In this document: piece after piece, positions 52,107 to 61,838 of the stretch
How positions within the stretch are numbered: position 1 is the first letter of the stretch
Layout: each line of letters starts with the position of its first letter
From: JBAXTE01 sp964653595
GTDB lineage: Bacteria; Bacteroidota; Bacteroidia; Bacteroidales; WCHB1-69
Assembly: GCA_964653595.1 (NCBI GenBank)
Contig: CAZZHH010000012.1
Coordinates: 10,222-74,221 of the forward strand
Direction of reading: 5' to 3'
Length of the DNA: 64,000 nucleotides
Notes under the pieces: model-generated
Seen by the model: the letters and a program-made list of their open reading frames with translations, nothing else
The model's database searches: none
What the model was told of the DNA's origin: nothing
Made by a program: the position numbers and the translations under genes

Positions 52107-53489
52107 ATGAGAGATAAACAAAGAACAATAAAAGAATCGGTTACAGTTTCTGGTGCAGGATTACACACTGGAAAAAATGTAACTCTTACTATACACCCTG
52201 CTCCAGCAAATCATGGTTTTAAGTTTCGTCGAATTGATTTAGAAGAATCTCCCACTATATCGGTTGAAGTGAATAATGTATTTGACACCTCACGTGGTAC
52301 TTCTATTCGTCAAAATGGCGCTGAAGTTAGAACTATTGAGCATTGTATGGCTGCTTTAGTTGGCATGCAAATCGACAATGCAATTATCGATATTGATTGT
52401 GAAGAGACCCCTATTTTAGATGGCAGCTCAAGATTTTATGTTGAGAAACTCGAAAAAGCTGGTTTTGAAGAACAAGAAGCACCAAGAAAATATTTTGAAA
52501 TTACAAAGAATATTACCTTTGTTAATGCAGAAAAAAAGGTAGAAATCATTGCTATCCCTGCAGATGATTTTCGCGTATCGGTAATGGTTGATTACGATTC
52601 AAATGTATTAACAAATCAACACGCTTCGTTATATCACATTGATGAATTTACAAAAGAGTTTTCAAAATGTAGGACTTTTGTGTTTTTGCATGAATTAGAG
52701 TTACTCATTCAAAACAACTTAGTAAAAGGTGGCGACATCAACAATGCCATTGTTTTTGTAGACAGAATGGTAAGCAAATCTGAACTAGCAAATTTAGCTA
52801 CTTTCTTTAATCGGCCAGAAATTGAAGTTAAGGAACAGGGAATTTTAAACAACGTAGATTTATATTACAACAATGAGCCAGCAAGGCATAAATTATTAGA
52901 TTTAATTGGTGACTTGTCAACTGTTGGCATGCCAATTAAAGGTCATATTATTGCAATTCGTCCGGGACATAAATCCAACATTGAATTTGCAAAATTGATT
53001 AAAAAAGAGTTTATCAACGAAAACTCTTTACCTCAATTTGATTTAAACAAACCACCTTTGTTCGACATCAACCAAATCAAAAAACTACTACCACATCGCC
53101 CTCCATTTTTGCTAGTAGACAAAATACTAACGATGGATGAAACGAGTGTGATTGGTTTGAAAAATGTGACCATGAACGAAGGATTTTTCGTTGGTCATTT
53201 TCCTGAAGAGCCTGTAATGCCAGGAGTATTACAAATTGAAGCCATGGCACAAGTTGGAGGAATATTGGTATTAAGTTCGGTGCCAGATCCCGAAAACTAT
53301 GGAACTTATTTTATGAAAATCAATGAGGTAAAGTTCCGACAAAAAGTGGTTCCGGGTGACACCTTGATATTTGAATTAAAGCTTATATCGCCCATAAGAA
53401 GAGGATTATGTCACATGAAGGGATCTGCGTATGTTAATAATAAAGTAGTGATGGAGGCAGAAATGCTTGCACAAATTGCAAAAAAATAA
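52107..53489 (+). CDS. lpxC/fabZ: LpxC/FabZ fusion: lipid A deacetylase and hydroxyacyl-ACP dehydratase
   Basis: A 460-residue bifunctional enzyme, the fused form standard in Bacteroidota. Residues 1-305 are LpxC, the zinc deacetylase that commits lipid A synthesis, with ligand motifs EHCMAALVGMQIDN and ARHKLLDLIGDLSTVG. Residues about 315-460 are FabZ, the 3-hydroxyacyl-ACP dehydratase, with the active-site region GHFPEEPVMPGVLQIEAMAQ (catalytic His and Glu). Fusion ties use of hydroxyacyl chains for lipid A to their dehydration for phospholipid. The lpxA start follows the stop by 4 bases. Confidence 0.96.
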   Translation: MRDKQRTIKESVTVSGAGLHTGKNVTLTIHPAPANHGFKFRRIDLEESPTISVEVNNVFDTSRGTSIRQNGAEVRTIEHCMAALVGMQIDNAIIDIDCEETPILDGSSRFYVEKLEKAGFEEQEAPRKYFEITKNITFVNAEKKVEIIAIPADDFRVSVMVDYDSNVLTNQHASLYHIDEFTKEFSKCRTFVFLHELELLIQNNLVKGGDINNAIVFVDRMVSKSELANLATFFNRPEIEVKEQGILNNVDLYYNNEPARHKLLDLIGDLSTVGMPIKGHIIAIRPGHKSNIEFAKLIKKEFINENSLPQFDLNKPPLFDINQIKKLLPHRPPFLLVDKILTMDETSVIGLKNVTMNEGFFVGHFPEEPVMPGVLQIEAMAQVGGILVLSSVPDPENYGTYFMKINEVKFRQKVVPGDTLIFELKLISPIRRGLCHMKGSAYVNNKVVMEAEMLAQIAKK

Positions 53490-53493
53490 AATT

Positions 53494-54276
53494 ATGATTC
53501 ATCAACTTACGAATATTCACCCTAACGCTAAAATTGGAGCTGACACCAAAATAGATGCTTTTACAACCATTGAAGAAGATGTTGTGATTGGCAGCGGGTG
53601 TTGGATAGCATCCAATGTAACCATCATGAATGGAGCGAGAATTGGAAACAATGTGAAAATTTTTCCTGGTGCAGTTATTTCAGCCATTCCACAAGATTTA
53701 AAATACAAAGGAGAGAACACTACTGCAATTATTGGCGACAACACGATCATTAGAGAGTGTGTAACCATCAACAGAGGTACCGTTGCAGCCATGAAAAGCG
53801 AAGTAGGTAAAAATTGTTTATTGATGGCTTACGTACATATTGCTCATGACTGTATTGTAGGCAACAACTGTATATTAGCAAACTGTGCAACCCTCGCAGG
53901 ACATATCATCATCGACGATTTTGCAATCATTGGTGGGATGAGTGCTGTCCATCAATTTGTCAACATTGGTTCTCATGTAATGATATCTGGCGGATCGTTG
54001 GTTAGAAAAGATGTTCCTCCATTCGTTAAAGCAGCAAGAGAGCCACTTTCGTATGTAGGCATAAATTCAATTGGTCTCAGAAGAAGAGGTTTTTCGGATG
54101 AAAGTATTGCTCAAATACACGACATTTACCGAATCTTATTTCAAAAAAATAAAAACATTGGAAGAGGAATTCAGCAGGTACTTGAAACCATCCCAGAAAG
54201 CAAGGAGCGAGAAACTATATTATCCTTTATCCATAAATCTGAACGAGGTATTATGAAAGGATACGAATCTAAATAG
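53494..54276 (+). CDS. lpxA: Acyl-ACP--UDP-N-acetylglucosamine O-acyltransferase LpxA
   Basis: First enzyme of lipid A synthesis. The 260-residue protein is a left-handed beta-helix of hexapeptide repeats (about 1-185) and a helical C-terminal part (NSIGLRRRGFSDESIAQIHD). The catalytic His is in AYVHIAHDCIVGNNC. The ATG at 53494 (MIHQLTNIHP) is chosen; an earlier in-frame codon lies inside lpxC/fabZ. The 4-base gap to that gene indicates one transcript. Confidence 0.96.
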   Translation: MIHQLTNIHPNAKIGADTKIDAFTTIEEDVVIGSGCWIASNVTIMNGARIGNNVKIFPGAVISAIPQDLKYKGENTTAIIGDNTIIRECVTINRGTVAAMKSEVGKNCLLMAYVHIAHDCIVGNNCILANCATLAGHIIIDDFAIIGGMSAVHQFVNIGSHVMISGGSLVRKDVPPFVKAAREPLSYVGINSIGLRRRGFSDESIAQIHDIYRILFQKNKNIGRGIQQVLETIPESKERETILSFIHKSERGIMKGYESK

Positions 54277-54295
54277 GTAGTATTCAGGAAAAAAT

Positions 54296-54326
54296 AAAAG
54301 GAGGAGATGATCTTCCTTTTTTTTTG
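54296..54326 (+). terminator. Intrinsic terminator of the lpx operon
   Basis: A 10-bp stem with one G-U pair (54296-54305 and 54311-54320), a 5-base loop and then a T-run, 19 bases past the lpxA stop. Confidence 0.7.
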
Positions 54327-54361
54327 CAAAATATTTTTTTCGCTCAAAAGCCATTTTTTTG

Positions 54362-54369
54362 TAAATTTG
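54362..54369 (+). promoter_or_regulatory. Candidate -7 element for efp
   Basis: TAAATTTG, an exact TAnnTTTG match 38 bases before the efp ATG at 54407, just after the lpx terminator. Confidence 0.45.
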
Positions 54370-54406
54370 TCACTTAATCAAAAAATTTATACTAAAAAAA
54401 GTTTAT

Positions 54407-54973
54407 ATGGCATCAACTTCAGAATTCAGAAATGGTCTATGCATTGAGTTTAATAATGATATTTTTATTGTTGTAGAGTTCCTACACGTAAAGCCAGGCA
54501 AAGGAGCCGCATTTGTACGTACAAAATTGAAAAGTTTAAAAACAGGGAAAGTCTTAGAAAACACCTTTCCTGCAAGTGCAAAGATAGATGTTACACGAGT
54601 AGAGCGTCGCCCATATCAATTTTTATATAAAGAGGGCGATGAAACTTACAATTTTATGCATGAAGAGACTTTTGAACAAATTACAATACAAGAATCTATG
54701 ATTAGCAATCCTGGACTATTAAAAGAGGGTCAAATGGTAGAAATATTGTATCATGTTGACACAGAAAGTCCACTAACCTGCGATTTACCTCCATTTGTTG
54801 ATTTAGTTGTTACCTATACCGAACCTGGTATAAAAGGAGATACAGCTACTAACGCGATGAAAAGAGCAACGGTGGAGACTGGTGCAGAAGTAATGATTCC
54901 ATTATTTATTGAAACTGGTGAAAAAATCAAAGTAGATACCCGCACGAATAAATATTCGGAACGAGTAAAATAA
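54407..54973 (+). CDS. efp: Elongation factor P
   Basis: Translation factor relieving stalls at proline runs. The 188-residue protein has the three expected beta domains. The loop HVKPGKGAAFVRTKLKSLKT contains the Lys that is beta-lysylated in some bacteria; no modification enzyme is visible nearby. The C-terminal motif TNAMKRATVETGAEVMIPLF is characteristic. It is flanked by its own promoter element and a terminator, so it is probably a single-gene unit. Confidence 0.96.
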   Translation: MASTSEFRNGLCIEFNNDIFIVVEFLHVKPGKGAAFVRTKLKSLKTGKVLENTFPASAKIDVTRVERRPYQFLYKEGDETYNFMHEETFEQITIQESMISNPGLLKEGQMVEILYHVDTESPLTCDLPPFVDLVVTYTEPGIKGDTATNAMKRATVETGAEVMIPLFIETGEKIKVDTRTNKYSERVK

Positions 54974-54982
54974 TGTAAAGAG

Positions 54983-55018
54983 TATGGTTGATTTTAAAAA
55001 AAACAACCATATTTTTTT
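54983..55018 (+). terminator. Intrinsic terminator of efp
   Basis: An 8-bp perfect stem (TATGGTTG/CAACCATA) with a 13-base AT-rich loop and then a T-run, 10 bases past the stop. Confidence 0.65.
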
Positions 55019-55059
55019 GTGTTTATCAATAGGGAGTTTTTTTAATAGCTAGGGGCAAA

Positions 55060-56010
55060 ATGAAGTTTACAATCAATTATAGTGTTCAGCAAATTGCGGA
55101 CATAATCTCCAATAACAGAACTATCGTTGGAAATAAATCACTCAGCATCACTGGGATTAACGAGATACACAATGTAGAAAATGGAGATATTACATTTGTA
55201 GACCACCCTAAATATTACCAAAAAGCCCTTACCTCAAAAGCAACTTTAATTCTAATAAACAAAGAAGTTGCCTGTCCGGAAGACAAAATCTTAATAATTT
55301 CGGATGATCCGTTTGAAGATTACAACAAAATCGTTCAATTCTTTCGTTCCTTTAAACCATCTAGTCAATTTATCAGTGATACAGCAGTAATTGGGGAAGA
55401 TACTATAATCCAACCTGGATCTTTTATTGGAAATCATGTAAAGATTGGAAAAAGTTGTATTATCCATTCCAATGTTTCGATTTATGATTACACAGAAATT
55501 GGCGACAATGTGGTTATTCATGCTAACAGTGTTATTGGGGCAGACGCTTATTACTTTAAAAAAAGAGCAGATTCGTGGGATAAAATGATTTCGTGTGGAA
55601 AAGTTATCCTTGAAGACAATGTGGAGATTGGTGCTTTATGTACGATAGATAAGGGCGTATCTGCAAACACGATTATCGGATCTGGGACCAAATTTGACAA
55701 CCACGCCCATGTAGGTCATGATACTCGAATTGGAAAAAATTGTTTAATAGGTGCCAATACAATGATTGCTGGAGTAACTGTAATCGAAGATGACTGTTTA
55801 ATTTGGGCCAATGTTTCGATAAATAAGGACATTGTGATAGCAAAAGGAACTACTATTTTAGCCACCTCAGCTATCGACAAAAGTACATCGCGTGAGGGAA
55901 AAGTATATTTTGGCATTCCTGCAATTGAAGCTCCAAAGAAATGGAGAGAAATGGCTGCAACTAGAATGTTACCATCCATTATCGACAAATTAAACAACCT
56001 AAAAAGATAA
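55060..56010 (+). CDS. Second LpxD-like acyltransferase
   Basis: A 316-residue paralogue of LpxD. It has an N-terminal domain (1-100, INEIHNVENGDITFVDHPKY) and a hexapeptide beta-helix (about 105-285), with a His in the catalytic position (FDNHAHVGHDTRIGKN). Compared with the copy at 50943 it is shorter and its helix is more diverged (ADAYYFKKRADSWDKM replaces the GADGFGFAPQ region). A GNAT-like or sugar N-acyltransferase role in surface polysaccharide is possible, as is a second lipid A enzyme. It lies after efp, 86 bases past its stop. Confidence 0.8.
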   Translation: MKFTINYSVQQIADIISNNRTIVGNKSLSITGINEIHNVENGDITFVDHPKYYQKALTSKATLILINKEVACPEDKILIISDDPFEDYNKIVQFFRSFKPSSQFISDTAVIGEDTIIQPGSFIGNHVKIGKSCIIHSNVSIYDYTEIGDNVVIHANSVIGADAYYFKKRADSWDKMISCGKVILEDNVEIGALCTIDKGVSANTIIGSGTKFDNHAHVGHDTRIGKNCLIGANTMIAGVTVIEDDCLIWANVSINKDIVIAKGTTILATSAIDKSTSREGKVYFGIPAIEAPKKWREMAATRMLPSIIDKLNNLKR

Positions 56011-56087
56011 AAACATATCCATTTTTTAATAATAAGAGGGAACATCAAAGATATTCCCTCTATTATTAAAAGACAGATTATTAGAAT

Positions 56088-56543
56088 TTAGGATAATAAT
56101 CCTTTAATAACATCCGATATTGTTTTATTGTCGGCCTTTCCTTGAAGTTGTTTTGAAGCAATACCCATTACTTTGCCCATTTCTTTTGCGGAAGTTGCAC
56201 CACATTGAGAAATAATCTCATTAATTAAAGTAGTAAGTTCTTCAATAGGCATCTCTTGAGGTAGATATGTTTTCAGGAGTTCAGCCTGAAAAGCCTCAGA
56301 ATCAGCTAAGTCGGCACGATTTTGTTGCCGATAAATATCTGCAGCGTCTAAACGTTGTTTTACAAGCTTTTTCAGGATAGCTATTTCCTCCTCGTTGGCA
56401 AGTTCCGATCCAGATGATTTTGCAGTAATGGCTATGGTAAAAGCAGATTTTGCAGCTCGTAGTGCTTCTAACTTATCCTTTTCTTTGGCTAACATAGCCT
56501 TTTTAATATCCTCGTTGATACGTTGTGTAAGATTCATAGTCAT
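56088..56543 (-). CDS. GatB/YqeY-domain protein
   Basis: A 151-residue helical protein of the YqeY family, similar to the C-terminal tRNA-binding part of the GatB amidotransferase subunit. Motifs are RINEDIKKAMLAKEKDKLEALRA-like at the N-terminus and TSAKEMGKVMGIASKQLQGKA near the end. It starts 6 bases after the ftsZ stop and is co-transcribed with it, a common pairing in this phylum. Cellular role is not established; a link to tRNA is inferred from the domain. Confidence 0.88.
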   Translation of the reverse strand: MTMNLTQRINEDIKKAMLAKEKDKLEALRAAKSAFTIAITAKSSGSELANEEEIAILKKLVKQRLDAADIYRQQNRADLADSEAFQAELLKTYLPQEMPIEELTTLINEIISQCGATSAKEMGKVMGIASKQLQGKADNKTISDVIKGLLS

Positions 56544-56549
56544 TAAATA

Positions 56550-58109
56550 TTAATCAACGTTGTCAAAAAGGTATGGATTTTTTCTCTCAATGGCCACTTG
56601 GTTATCATCTGTTTGTGCAATTCTCAAAGAGGAGGATTGTTTTTCTGTAGAGGACATAGAATCGTTAATTTGAATACCTTTTCTTAAATAAGCAGGAGTA
56701 TTCTCAATAGATACCAGTCCTGCTTCCGTTTTGAGCATGGTATTGTATTTTTTAAGAACTTCCGCACGAGAGTTATTTATTGCATCCGAATTATCTTGAG
56801 CGCTTTCACTTATTTGAAAGTCAGTTACAGGAGTAGATGCTTCGTTATCATTTGCAGGAGAACTTTTAAGCGAAGGATAAAGGCTATTCTCTGTTTCCAA
56901 CAACTTTGCGTTTTGTGGCTCATCAAATAAATTATGAACGATGGTAGCACTAGATGAAGTAGTTGCTGCTAAAGGACCATTTGTAATATCTGGTTGAGAG
57001 GAATCTCCATCCGTATTTTTTTGAAGGACTTCAAAGTTTGTAATGGATTTTGGCTCACGACGTTCAGAATTTTCACTTACTGGAAGAATTTTAAGAGGAT
57101 GAATTTTCGACTTAACGGATGAGTCAACCGTTGAATTTAATTCATTACTTGGGTTAAAACCTGTAGCAATAAGGGTAACTGTAATTTCGCTATCTAATTC
57201 TGAATCGATACCGTATCCCCAAATAACATTGGCGTCGGTACCTGCTTCATCATTTACATAATCTGTAATTTCGGTAATTTCATCCATGGAAAGCATTTCA
57301 TTTCCATAAGCAAGATAAAGCAATATGTTTTTTGCACCCGTAATATTGCTATCATTAAGAAGTGGAGATTTTAATGCTTGTTCTACAGCTTCGTGTGCTC
57401 TGTTTTCGCCAGAAGCTTTACCACTACCCATAATTGCAACGCCACTCTCACGCATAACTGTTTTAACGTCTTCCAAATCCACATTAATAAGTCCTTCGTT
57501 TGTAATGATTTCCGCAATACTTTTGGCAGCAGTAGTTAAAATGTTATCTGCTTTATTAAAAGCATCCGTAACACCTAAATTACCATACAACTCTCTAAGT
57601 TTATCGTTGCAAATAACTAAAAGAGCATCCACATGTTGTTTCAGCTCATTTATTCCTGCATCGGCATATTCTCGACGTTTTCTTCCTTCAAAACCAAAAG
57701 GAAGAGTAACAATACCAACCGTAAGAATACCCATCTCTTTAGCAAGTTCTGCTAACACAGGGGCAGCGCCTGTACCAGTACCACCACCCATACCAGCGGT
57801 AATAAAAATCATTTCTGTATTATGTTCTAGAGCAGATTTTAATTTCTCAATATCTTTTCTTGCAGCTTCTTTACCAACAGTAGGAACCGATCCTGCGCCC
57901 AATCCTTTTTCTCCAATTTGAATTTTGAAAGGCACTGGATTGGTCTCGAGCGATTGAGCATCGGTATTACAAACTATAAAATCAACCCCCTTAATTCCTT
58001 GCTCGTACATGTGTTTAACGGCATTGCAACCACCTCCGCCAACTCCGAAGACTTTAATAATGGATGATTGATCTTTTGGAAGCTCAAATTTTAAGATATC
58101 GTTAGTCAT
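56550..58109 (-). CDS. ftsZ: Cell division protein FtsZ
   Basis: Tubulin-like GTPase forming the Z-ring. The 519-residue protein has the nucleotide-binding pocket (GVGGGGCNAVKHM, TAGMGGGTGTGAAP, NKADNI) and the polymerising core to about residue 330. The rest is a long Ser/Asn/Glu-rich linker, then two short conserved pieces near the end: TPAYLRKG and the last residues KNPYLFDNVD. E. coli FtsZ has 383 residues, so the linker is long, though long forms are usual in Bacteroidota. The tail should bind FtsA. Confidence 0.96.
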   Translation of the reverse strand: MTNDILKFELPKDQSSIIKVFGVGGGGCNAVKHMYEQGIKGVDFIVCNTDAQSLETNPVPFKIQIGEKGLGAGSVPTVGKEAARKDIEKLKSALEHNTEMIFITAGMGGGTGTGAAPVLAELAKEMGILTVGIVTLPFGFEGRKRREYADAGINELKQHVDALLVICNDKLRELYGNLGVTDAFNKADNILTTAAKSIAEIITNEGLINVDLEDVKTVMRESGVAIMGSGKASGENRAHEAVEQALKSPLLNDSNITGAKNILLYLAYGNEMLSMDEITEITDYVNDEAGTDANVIWGYGIDSELDSEITVTLIATGFNPSNELNSTVDSSVKSKIHPLKILPVSENSERREPKSITNFEVLQKNTDGDSSQPDITNGPLAATTSSSATIVHNLFDEPQNAKLLETENSLYPSLKSSPANDNEASTPVTDFQISESAQDNSDAINNSRAEVLKKYNTMLKTEAGLVSIENTPAYLRKGIQINDSMSSTEKQSSSLRIAQTDDNQVAIERKNPYLFDNVD

Positions 58110-58373
58110 AGCTCAATATTTTAGTATAATGTTTTTAGGTAATCAAAATAATTTATAAAAGTAAAATTTTACGATAAATTAGCATGTTAATATCTAAACT
58201 ATTTATCAACAAAAACATGTTAGATATCAACAAGGACAAGCAACAGAAGAGACTTATAATTTCATTTTTTTTTATTTTCAACAATCTCAACTATTACTAT
58301 TTATCTTAATTTTAATGAATTAGAAAAGAAAAGAACATTTAGGATATTTCAAAAACGCCAATTCATAGTAGCC

Positions 58374-59675
58374 TTATTGAATATTGCCTGGAGAAAAAAT
58401 ATCTTTTAAAAGCGAAGAGAAGCCTGAACTTCCGACATCTTTTACCGATTTTTTTACTTTTTCCGTTTTTTGTTTTGTTGGCTCTTCTGATTTTTCAACT
58501 TCCGGTTCTTGCTCACGGAATTGAAGACGGTTAAATCCTTCAATTACAAGACCAACGCCTGTTGAATAACTTGGATTTAACAAATCCTTATTTGTTTCCG
58601 GCGATATTCTTTCGCTTGGCACACCAATTCTACATTCCATACCGGTAGAAAATTCTACCAGTTCTTTAAGATGCTTCAACTGCGATCCTCCCCCAGTAAG
58701 AACAATACCAGCAATAAGTTTCTTTTTATACCCACTTTGTTCAATTTCATAATCAATTTGAGCTACAATTTCTTCCATTCTTGCCTGAATGATATGTGCT
58801 AAATTTCGCAAAGAAATCTCTTTAGGTTGTCTCCCTTTCAGACCTGGGATGGACACAATTTCATCGTCTCTATTTTGTTCAGCCAGGCAGGAACCATATT
58901 TTACTTTTAGCGCTTCTGCTTGCACTTTAATAATGGTACATCCTTCTTTCACGTCTTCTGTAATAGTATTACCGCCTAATGGAATTACAGCAGTATGGCG
59001 AATAATGTTATCTTGAAAAATAGCAATATCCGATGTGCCACCACCAATATCAACCAAAGCTACCCCTGCTTCTTTTTCTTCTTCGCTAAGCACAGCTTCG
59101 GAGGAAGCCAAGGGTTCTAATATAAGATCTTCCATTATCAATCCTGCTTTTTGCACACAGCGAACGATGTTCTTAATCGCACTTTCGTTTCCAGTAATAA
59201 TATGGAAATTGGCGCCTAAATCTACTCCGGCCATTCCAATAGGTTCTCTAATACCAGTTTCACGATCGATAATAAATTCTTGAGGAATAACATTGATAAT
59301 TTGCTCACCTGCTTTCATTACCAGCTTATACATGTTGTTTTTCAACTGTTCGATGTCTTGCATGGTAATTTCTTCATCGGTATTGGCTCTTAATATGCTA
59401 CCGTGATGTTGAATACTTTTAATATGTTGCCCTGCAATACCTACTACAACAGAACCAATTTCAACCCCTGATTCTCTTTCGGCCATATCAATAGCTGCTT
59501 TTATGGAAGTAATAGTCTTATCAATATTAGCAACTTGGCCTCTCATAACGCCTGTAGATTCGGCTTTTCCGGAACCCAATATTTCAATGTTCCCGTTTTT
59601 ATCCATTTTTCCTACAATGACAGCAATTTTTGTCGTTCCAATATCCAATCCAACAATAATTTCTGAATTTTCCAT
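58374..59675 (-). CDS. ftsA: Cell division protein FtsA
   Basis: Actin-like protein tethering FtsZ to the membrane. The 433-residue protein starts MENSEIIVGLDIGTTKIAVI (phosphate-1 loop), with ALVDIGGGTSDIAIF (phosphate-2) and VLTGGGSQLKHL (adenosine loop). The 1C subdomain and a C-terminal amphipathic stretch (GFSSLLKDIFSPG) after a Lys/Glu-rich linker are present. The ATG at 59675 is chosen; an upstream codon overlaps ftsQ. It is separated from ftsZ by 264 bases, so ftsZ may have its own promoter there. Confidence 0.95.
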   Translation of the reverse strand: MENSEIIVGLDIGTTKIAVIVGKMDKNGNIEILGSGKAESTGVMRGQVANIDKTITSIKAAIDMAERESGVEIGSVVVGIAGQHIKSIQHHGSILRANTDEEITMQDIEQLKNNMYKLVMKAGEQIINVIPQEFIIDRETGIREPIGMAGVDLGANFHIITGNESAIKNIVRCVQKAGLIMEDLILEPLASSEAVLSEEEKEAGVALVDIGGGTSDIAIFQDNIIRHTAVIPLGGNTITEDVKEGCTIIKVQAEALKVKYGSCLAEQNRDDEIVSIPGLKGRQPKEISLRNLAHIIQARMEEIVAQIDYEIEQSGYKKKLIAGIVLTGGGSQLKHLKELVEFSTGMECRIGVPSERISPETNKDLLNPSYSTGVGLVIEGFNRLQFREQEPEVEKSEEPTKQKTEKVKKSVKDVGSSGFSSLLKDIFSPGNIQ

Positions 59676-59689
59676 CTGTTCTTTCCTTT

Positions 59690-60478
59690 CTATTTTTTTG
59701 TACAAACTACTTGATTTTTAAATTTTAAGTTTATGATTGCATATTTGTTCCACCCTATATGCGAAAAAGACTCTGAATACAGTGCTTTTAACTTGGTAAA
59801 CTTTTTATCGAGTTGCTCGATATTTCCAATGATAATTAATTGTCCTCCTACTCTGGGCACTATTTCAAATTCGAATTTTTCATTCACAAATATTTGGTCG
59901 GTTTGTGCAGCCATAAAGGGGTCGTTTTTGATTTTGGTTGATAAATACCACAATCGATATAGGGTAGACTTTTTCACCATGGAATCTTCCACCGTTGTTT
60001 GTTCATCGGTTAAATTCCGAATACTCGAATAATAATCCAATATTTCACCAGATGCCAATGGTGTTCTTTCAATACCATGTTCAGATATTGGCATCATCAG
60101 ACCTTCTTCAGTTAAATAAAACTGTTGACCTTTTTTATTTTGAACTCGAACAATAGGTTTTTTTTGTTTTATCTCTACATTAAGCACTCCCGACAAATCA
60201 ACGCTTGCTTGAGCTTCTGCAATAAATGGGTTTAGCTGTAATAAATTCTCAACAGATTGAACGTTGATTTGATTTAACTTTTGCCCAACTGGGTTTCCAA
60301 AAGTATTGATTAAATGTGTTTTTACTTCTTCGGGAGTAACAAACACAGAAGCACTGTCATAATCCACTTTGATAACCAAGTCGACACATTTTCTAAATCC
60401 ATGACCCACCACAGAAGCAACTACAATCAATAGTATGCTAAAAACAATAACTGCACTTTTAATCCACTTTTTACTCAT
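59690..60478 (-). CDS. ftsQ: Cell division protein FtsQ
   Basis: Bitopic divisome protein of 262 residues. One membrane helix (about 8-26, SAVIVFSILLIVVASVVGHG) is followed by a POTRA-like domain (about 55-110) and a beta domain that links FtsL/FtsB to the ring. Sequence conservation is low, as usual for FtsQ; the call rests on topology and its place between murC and ftsA. It overlaps murC by 8 bases. Confidence 0.88.
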   Translation of the reverse strand: MSKKWIKSAVIVFSILLIVVASVVGHGFRKCVDLVIKVDYDSASVFVTPEEVKTHLINTFGNPVGQKLNQINVQSVENLLQLNPFIAEAQASVDLSGVLNVEIKQKKPIVRVQNKKGQQFYLTEEGLMMPISEHGIERTPLASGEILDYYSSIRNLTDEQTTVEDSMVKKSTLYRLWYLSTKIKNDPFMAAQTDQIFVNEKFEFEIVPRVGGQLIIIGNIEQLDKKFTKLKALYSESFSHIGWNKYAIINLKFKNQVVCTKK

Positions 60479-61838
60479 CCGATAGAATTTTTAAATGGTG
60501 CATAAAAAAACTTTTCACTTCTGGAATTAACCTATCAATATCTCCAGCACCCATGGTAACAATTAGTTCTGGGTTTAATTCATACAATAATTTAGTCAAG
60601 TTATCTTTTGAAACCAAGTATTTATGATCCATTTCTACTTTAGACAAAAGCCATTTTGAAGTCACTCCTTCCATTGGAAGCTCTCTAGCTGGGTATATAT
60701 CCAGCAAAACTAATTCATCTGCAAGAGAAAGACTAGATGCAAAATCATCAGCAAAATCGCGGGTTCGTGAATATAAATGAGGTTGAAATACAGCCGTAAT
60801 TTTTCGATTAGGGTACATTTGTCGAATGGAAGACAAACAAGCTTTAATCTCTGTAGGATGATGTGCATAATCGTCGATAAAAATCAAATTTTGATTTTTG
60901 ATTACCATTTCAAACCTTCGGTGTACTCCTTTGAAGGTAGAAAGTCCCCTTCGCAAAGAGTCCTCTGTTATGCCATAGTAGAGAGCTAAAGCAGAAGCAG
61001 CAATGGCATTTTCCACATTATGGAGTCCGCCAATATTTAGTTTTAACTTAAGATACTTTTTGGCAGGTGTAACTAAATCAAATTGGTAGCACTCATTTAC
61101 AAAATCAATATTTTCGGCATAATAAGATGAACTCTGATTGTTTAAAGAGTAGGTCTGGCAATTGTTAAAATTTACTTTTGTATGGTCTTTCACTAATAAA
61201 AAATCAGATACTTGTTTAGAAAAATCGACAAAGGACTCTAACAGCTGACCAGTGTTTCCATATATATCCAGATGATCTGCATCTACAGAAGTAATTACCG
61301 CAGATTTTGGATGCAATGTTAAAAAGGATCGATCAAATTCGTCTGCTTCTACTACAAAAAGAGAGGAAGTATCGGATAGCAATAAATTTGTGTTGTAATT
61401 TGCAGCGATACCACCAATAAAGGCATTTACTGGGGCAGAATCTGTTTTAAGCAAATGAGTTATCAACGAAGTAGTAGAAGTTTTGCCATGGGTACCAGCA
61501 ACAGCAATAGTATTCCCATTATTAACGATAAGACCAAGCACTTGCGAGCGCTTCATAAGCGGAATGCCTCTTTTTTTAATTTCTAGCAAAAGAGATAGAT
61601 CTTTTGGTACAGCGGGAGTATAGACACACAAATCGATTTTTTCGGGCAGTAAGGCGCTGTCATCAATGTAACAAATCTCAACACCTTCAGTTTCCAAATC
61701 ATGAGTAAGTATGGTTGGAGTTTTATCGTAGCCAGAAACTTTAATTTTTTGATAATTAAAATAGCGAGCAATAGCACTCATTCCGATACCACCGATACCT
61801 AGAAAATAAACCGATTTTATGTTATCTATGGTAATCAT
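60471..61838 (-). CDS. murC: UDP-N-acetylmuramate--L-alanine ligase
   Basis: Adds the first stem-peptide residue to UDP-MurNAc. The 455-residue protein has the N-terminal Rossmann part (YFLGIGGIGMSAIARYF), the ATP loop AVAGTHGKTSTTSL, the central VVEADEFDRSF motif and the C-terminal FIDDYAHHPTEIKA and FQPHLYSRTRDFADDF motifs that mark MurC. Length is normal. Start and stop overlap both neighbours by a few bases. Confidence 0.97.
   Translation of the reverse strand: MITIDNIKSVYFLGIGGIGMSAIARYFNYQKIKVSGYDKTPTILTHDLETEGVEICYIDDSALLPEKIDLCVYTPAVPKDLSLLLEIKKRGIPLMKRSQVLGLIVNNGNTIAVAGTHGKTSTTSLITHLLKTDSAPVNAFIGGIAANYNTNLLLSDTSSLFVVEADEFDRSFLTLHPKSAVITSVDADHLDIYGNTGQLLESFVDFSKQVSDFLLVKDHTKVNFNNCQTYSLNNQSSSYYAENIDFVNECYQFDLVTPAKKYLKLKLNIGGLHNVENAIAASALALYYGITEDSLRRGLSTFKGVHRRFEMVIKNQNLIFIDDYAHHPTEIKACLSSIRQMYPNRKITAVFQPHLYSRTRDFADDFASSLSLADELVLLDIYPARELPMEGVTSKWLLSKVEMDHKYLVSKDNLTKLLYELNPELIVTMGAGDIDRLIPEVKSFFMHHLKILSDE

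Noticed and set aside
57325..57921. 198-codon frame antisense to ftsZ
   Set aside because: It lies wholly opposite a well-supported gene and its residues reflect ftsZ codon structure. The same applies to frames opposite meaB (14431-14928), AsmA (43208-43609) and dsbD (24005-24481).
58203..58211. DnaA-box-like TTATCAACA between ftsZ and ftsA
   Set aside because: It is a single mismatched site with no cluster of boxes and no dnaA or dnaN nearby, so no origin is claimed.
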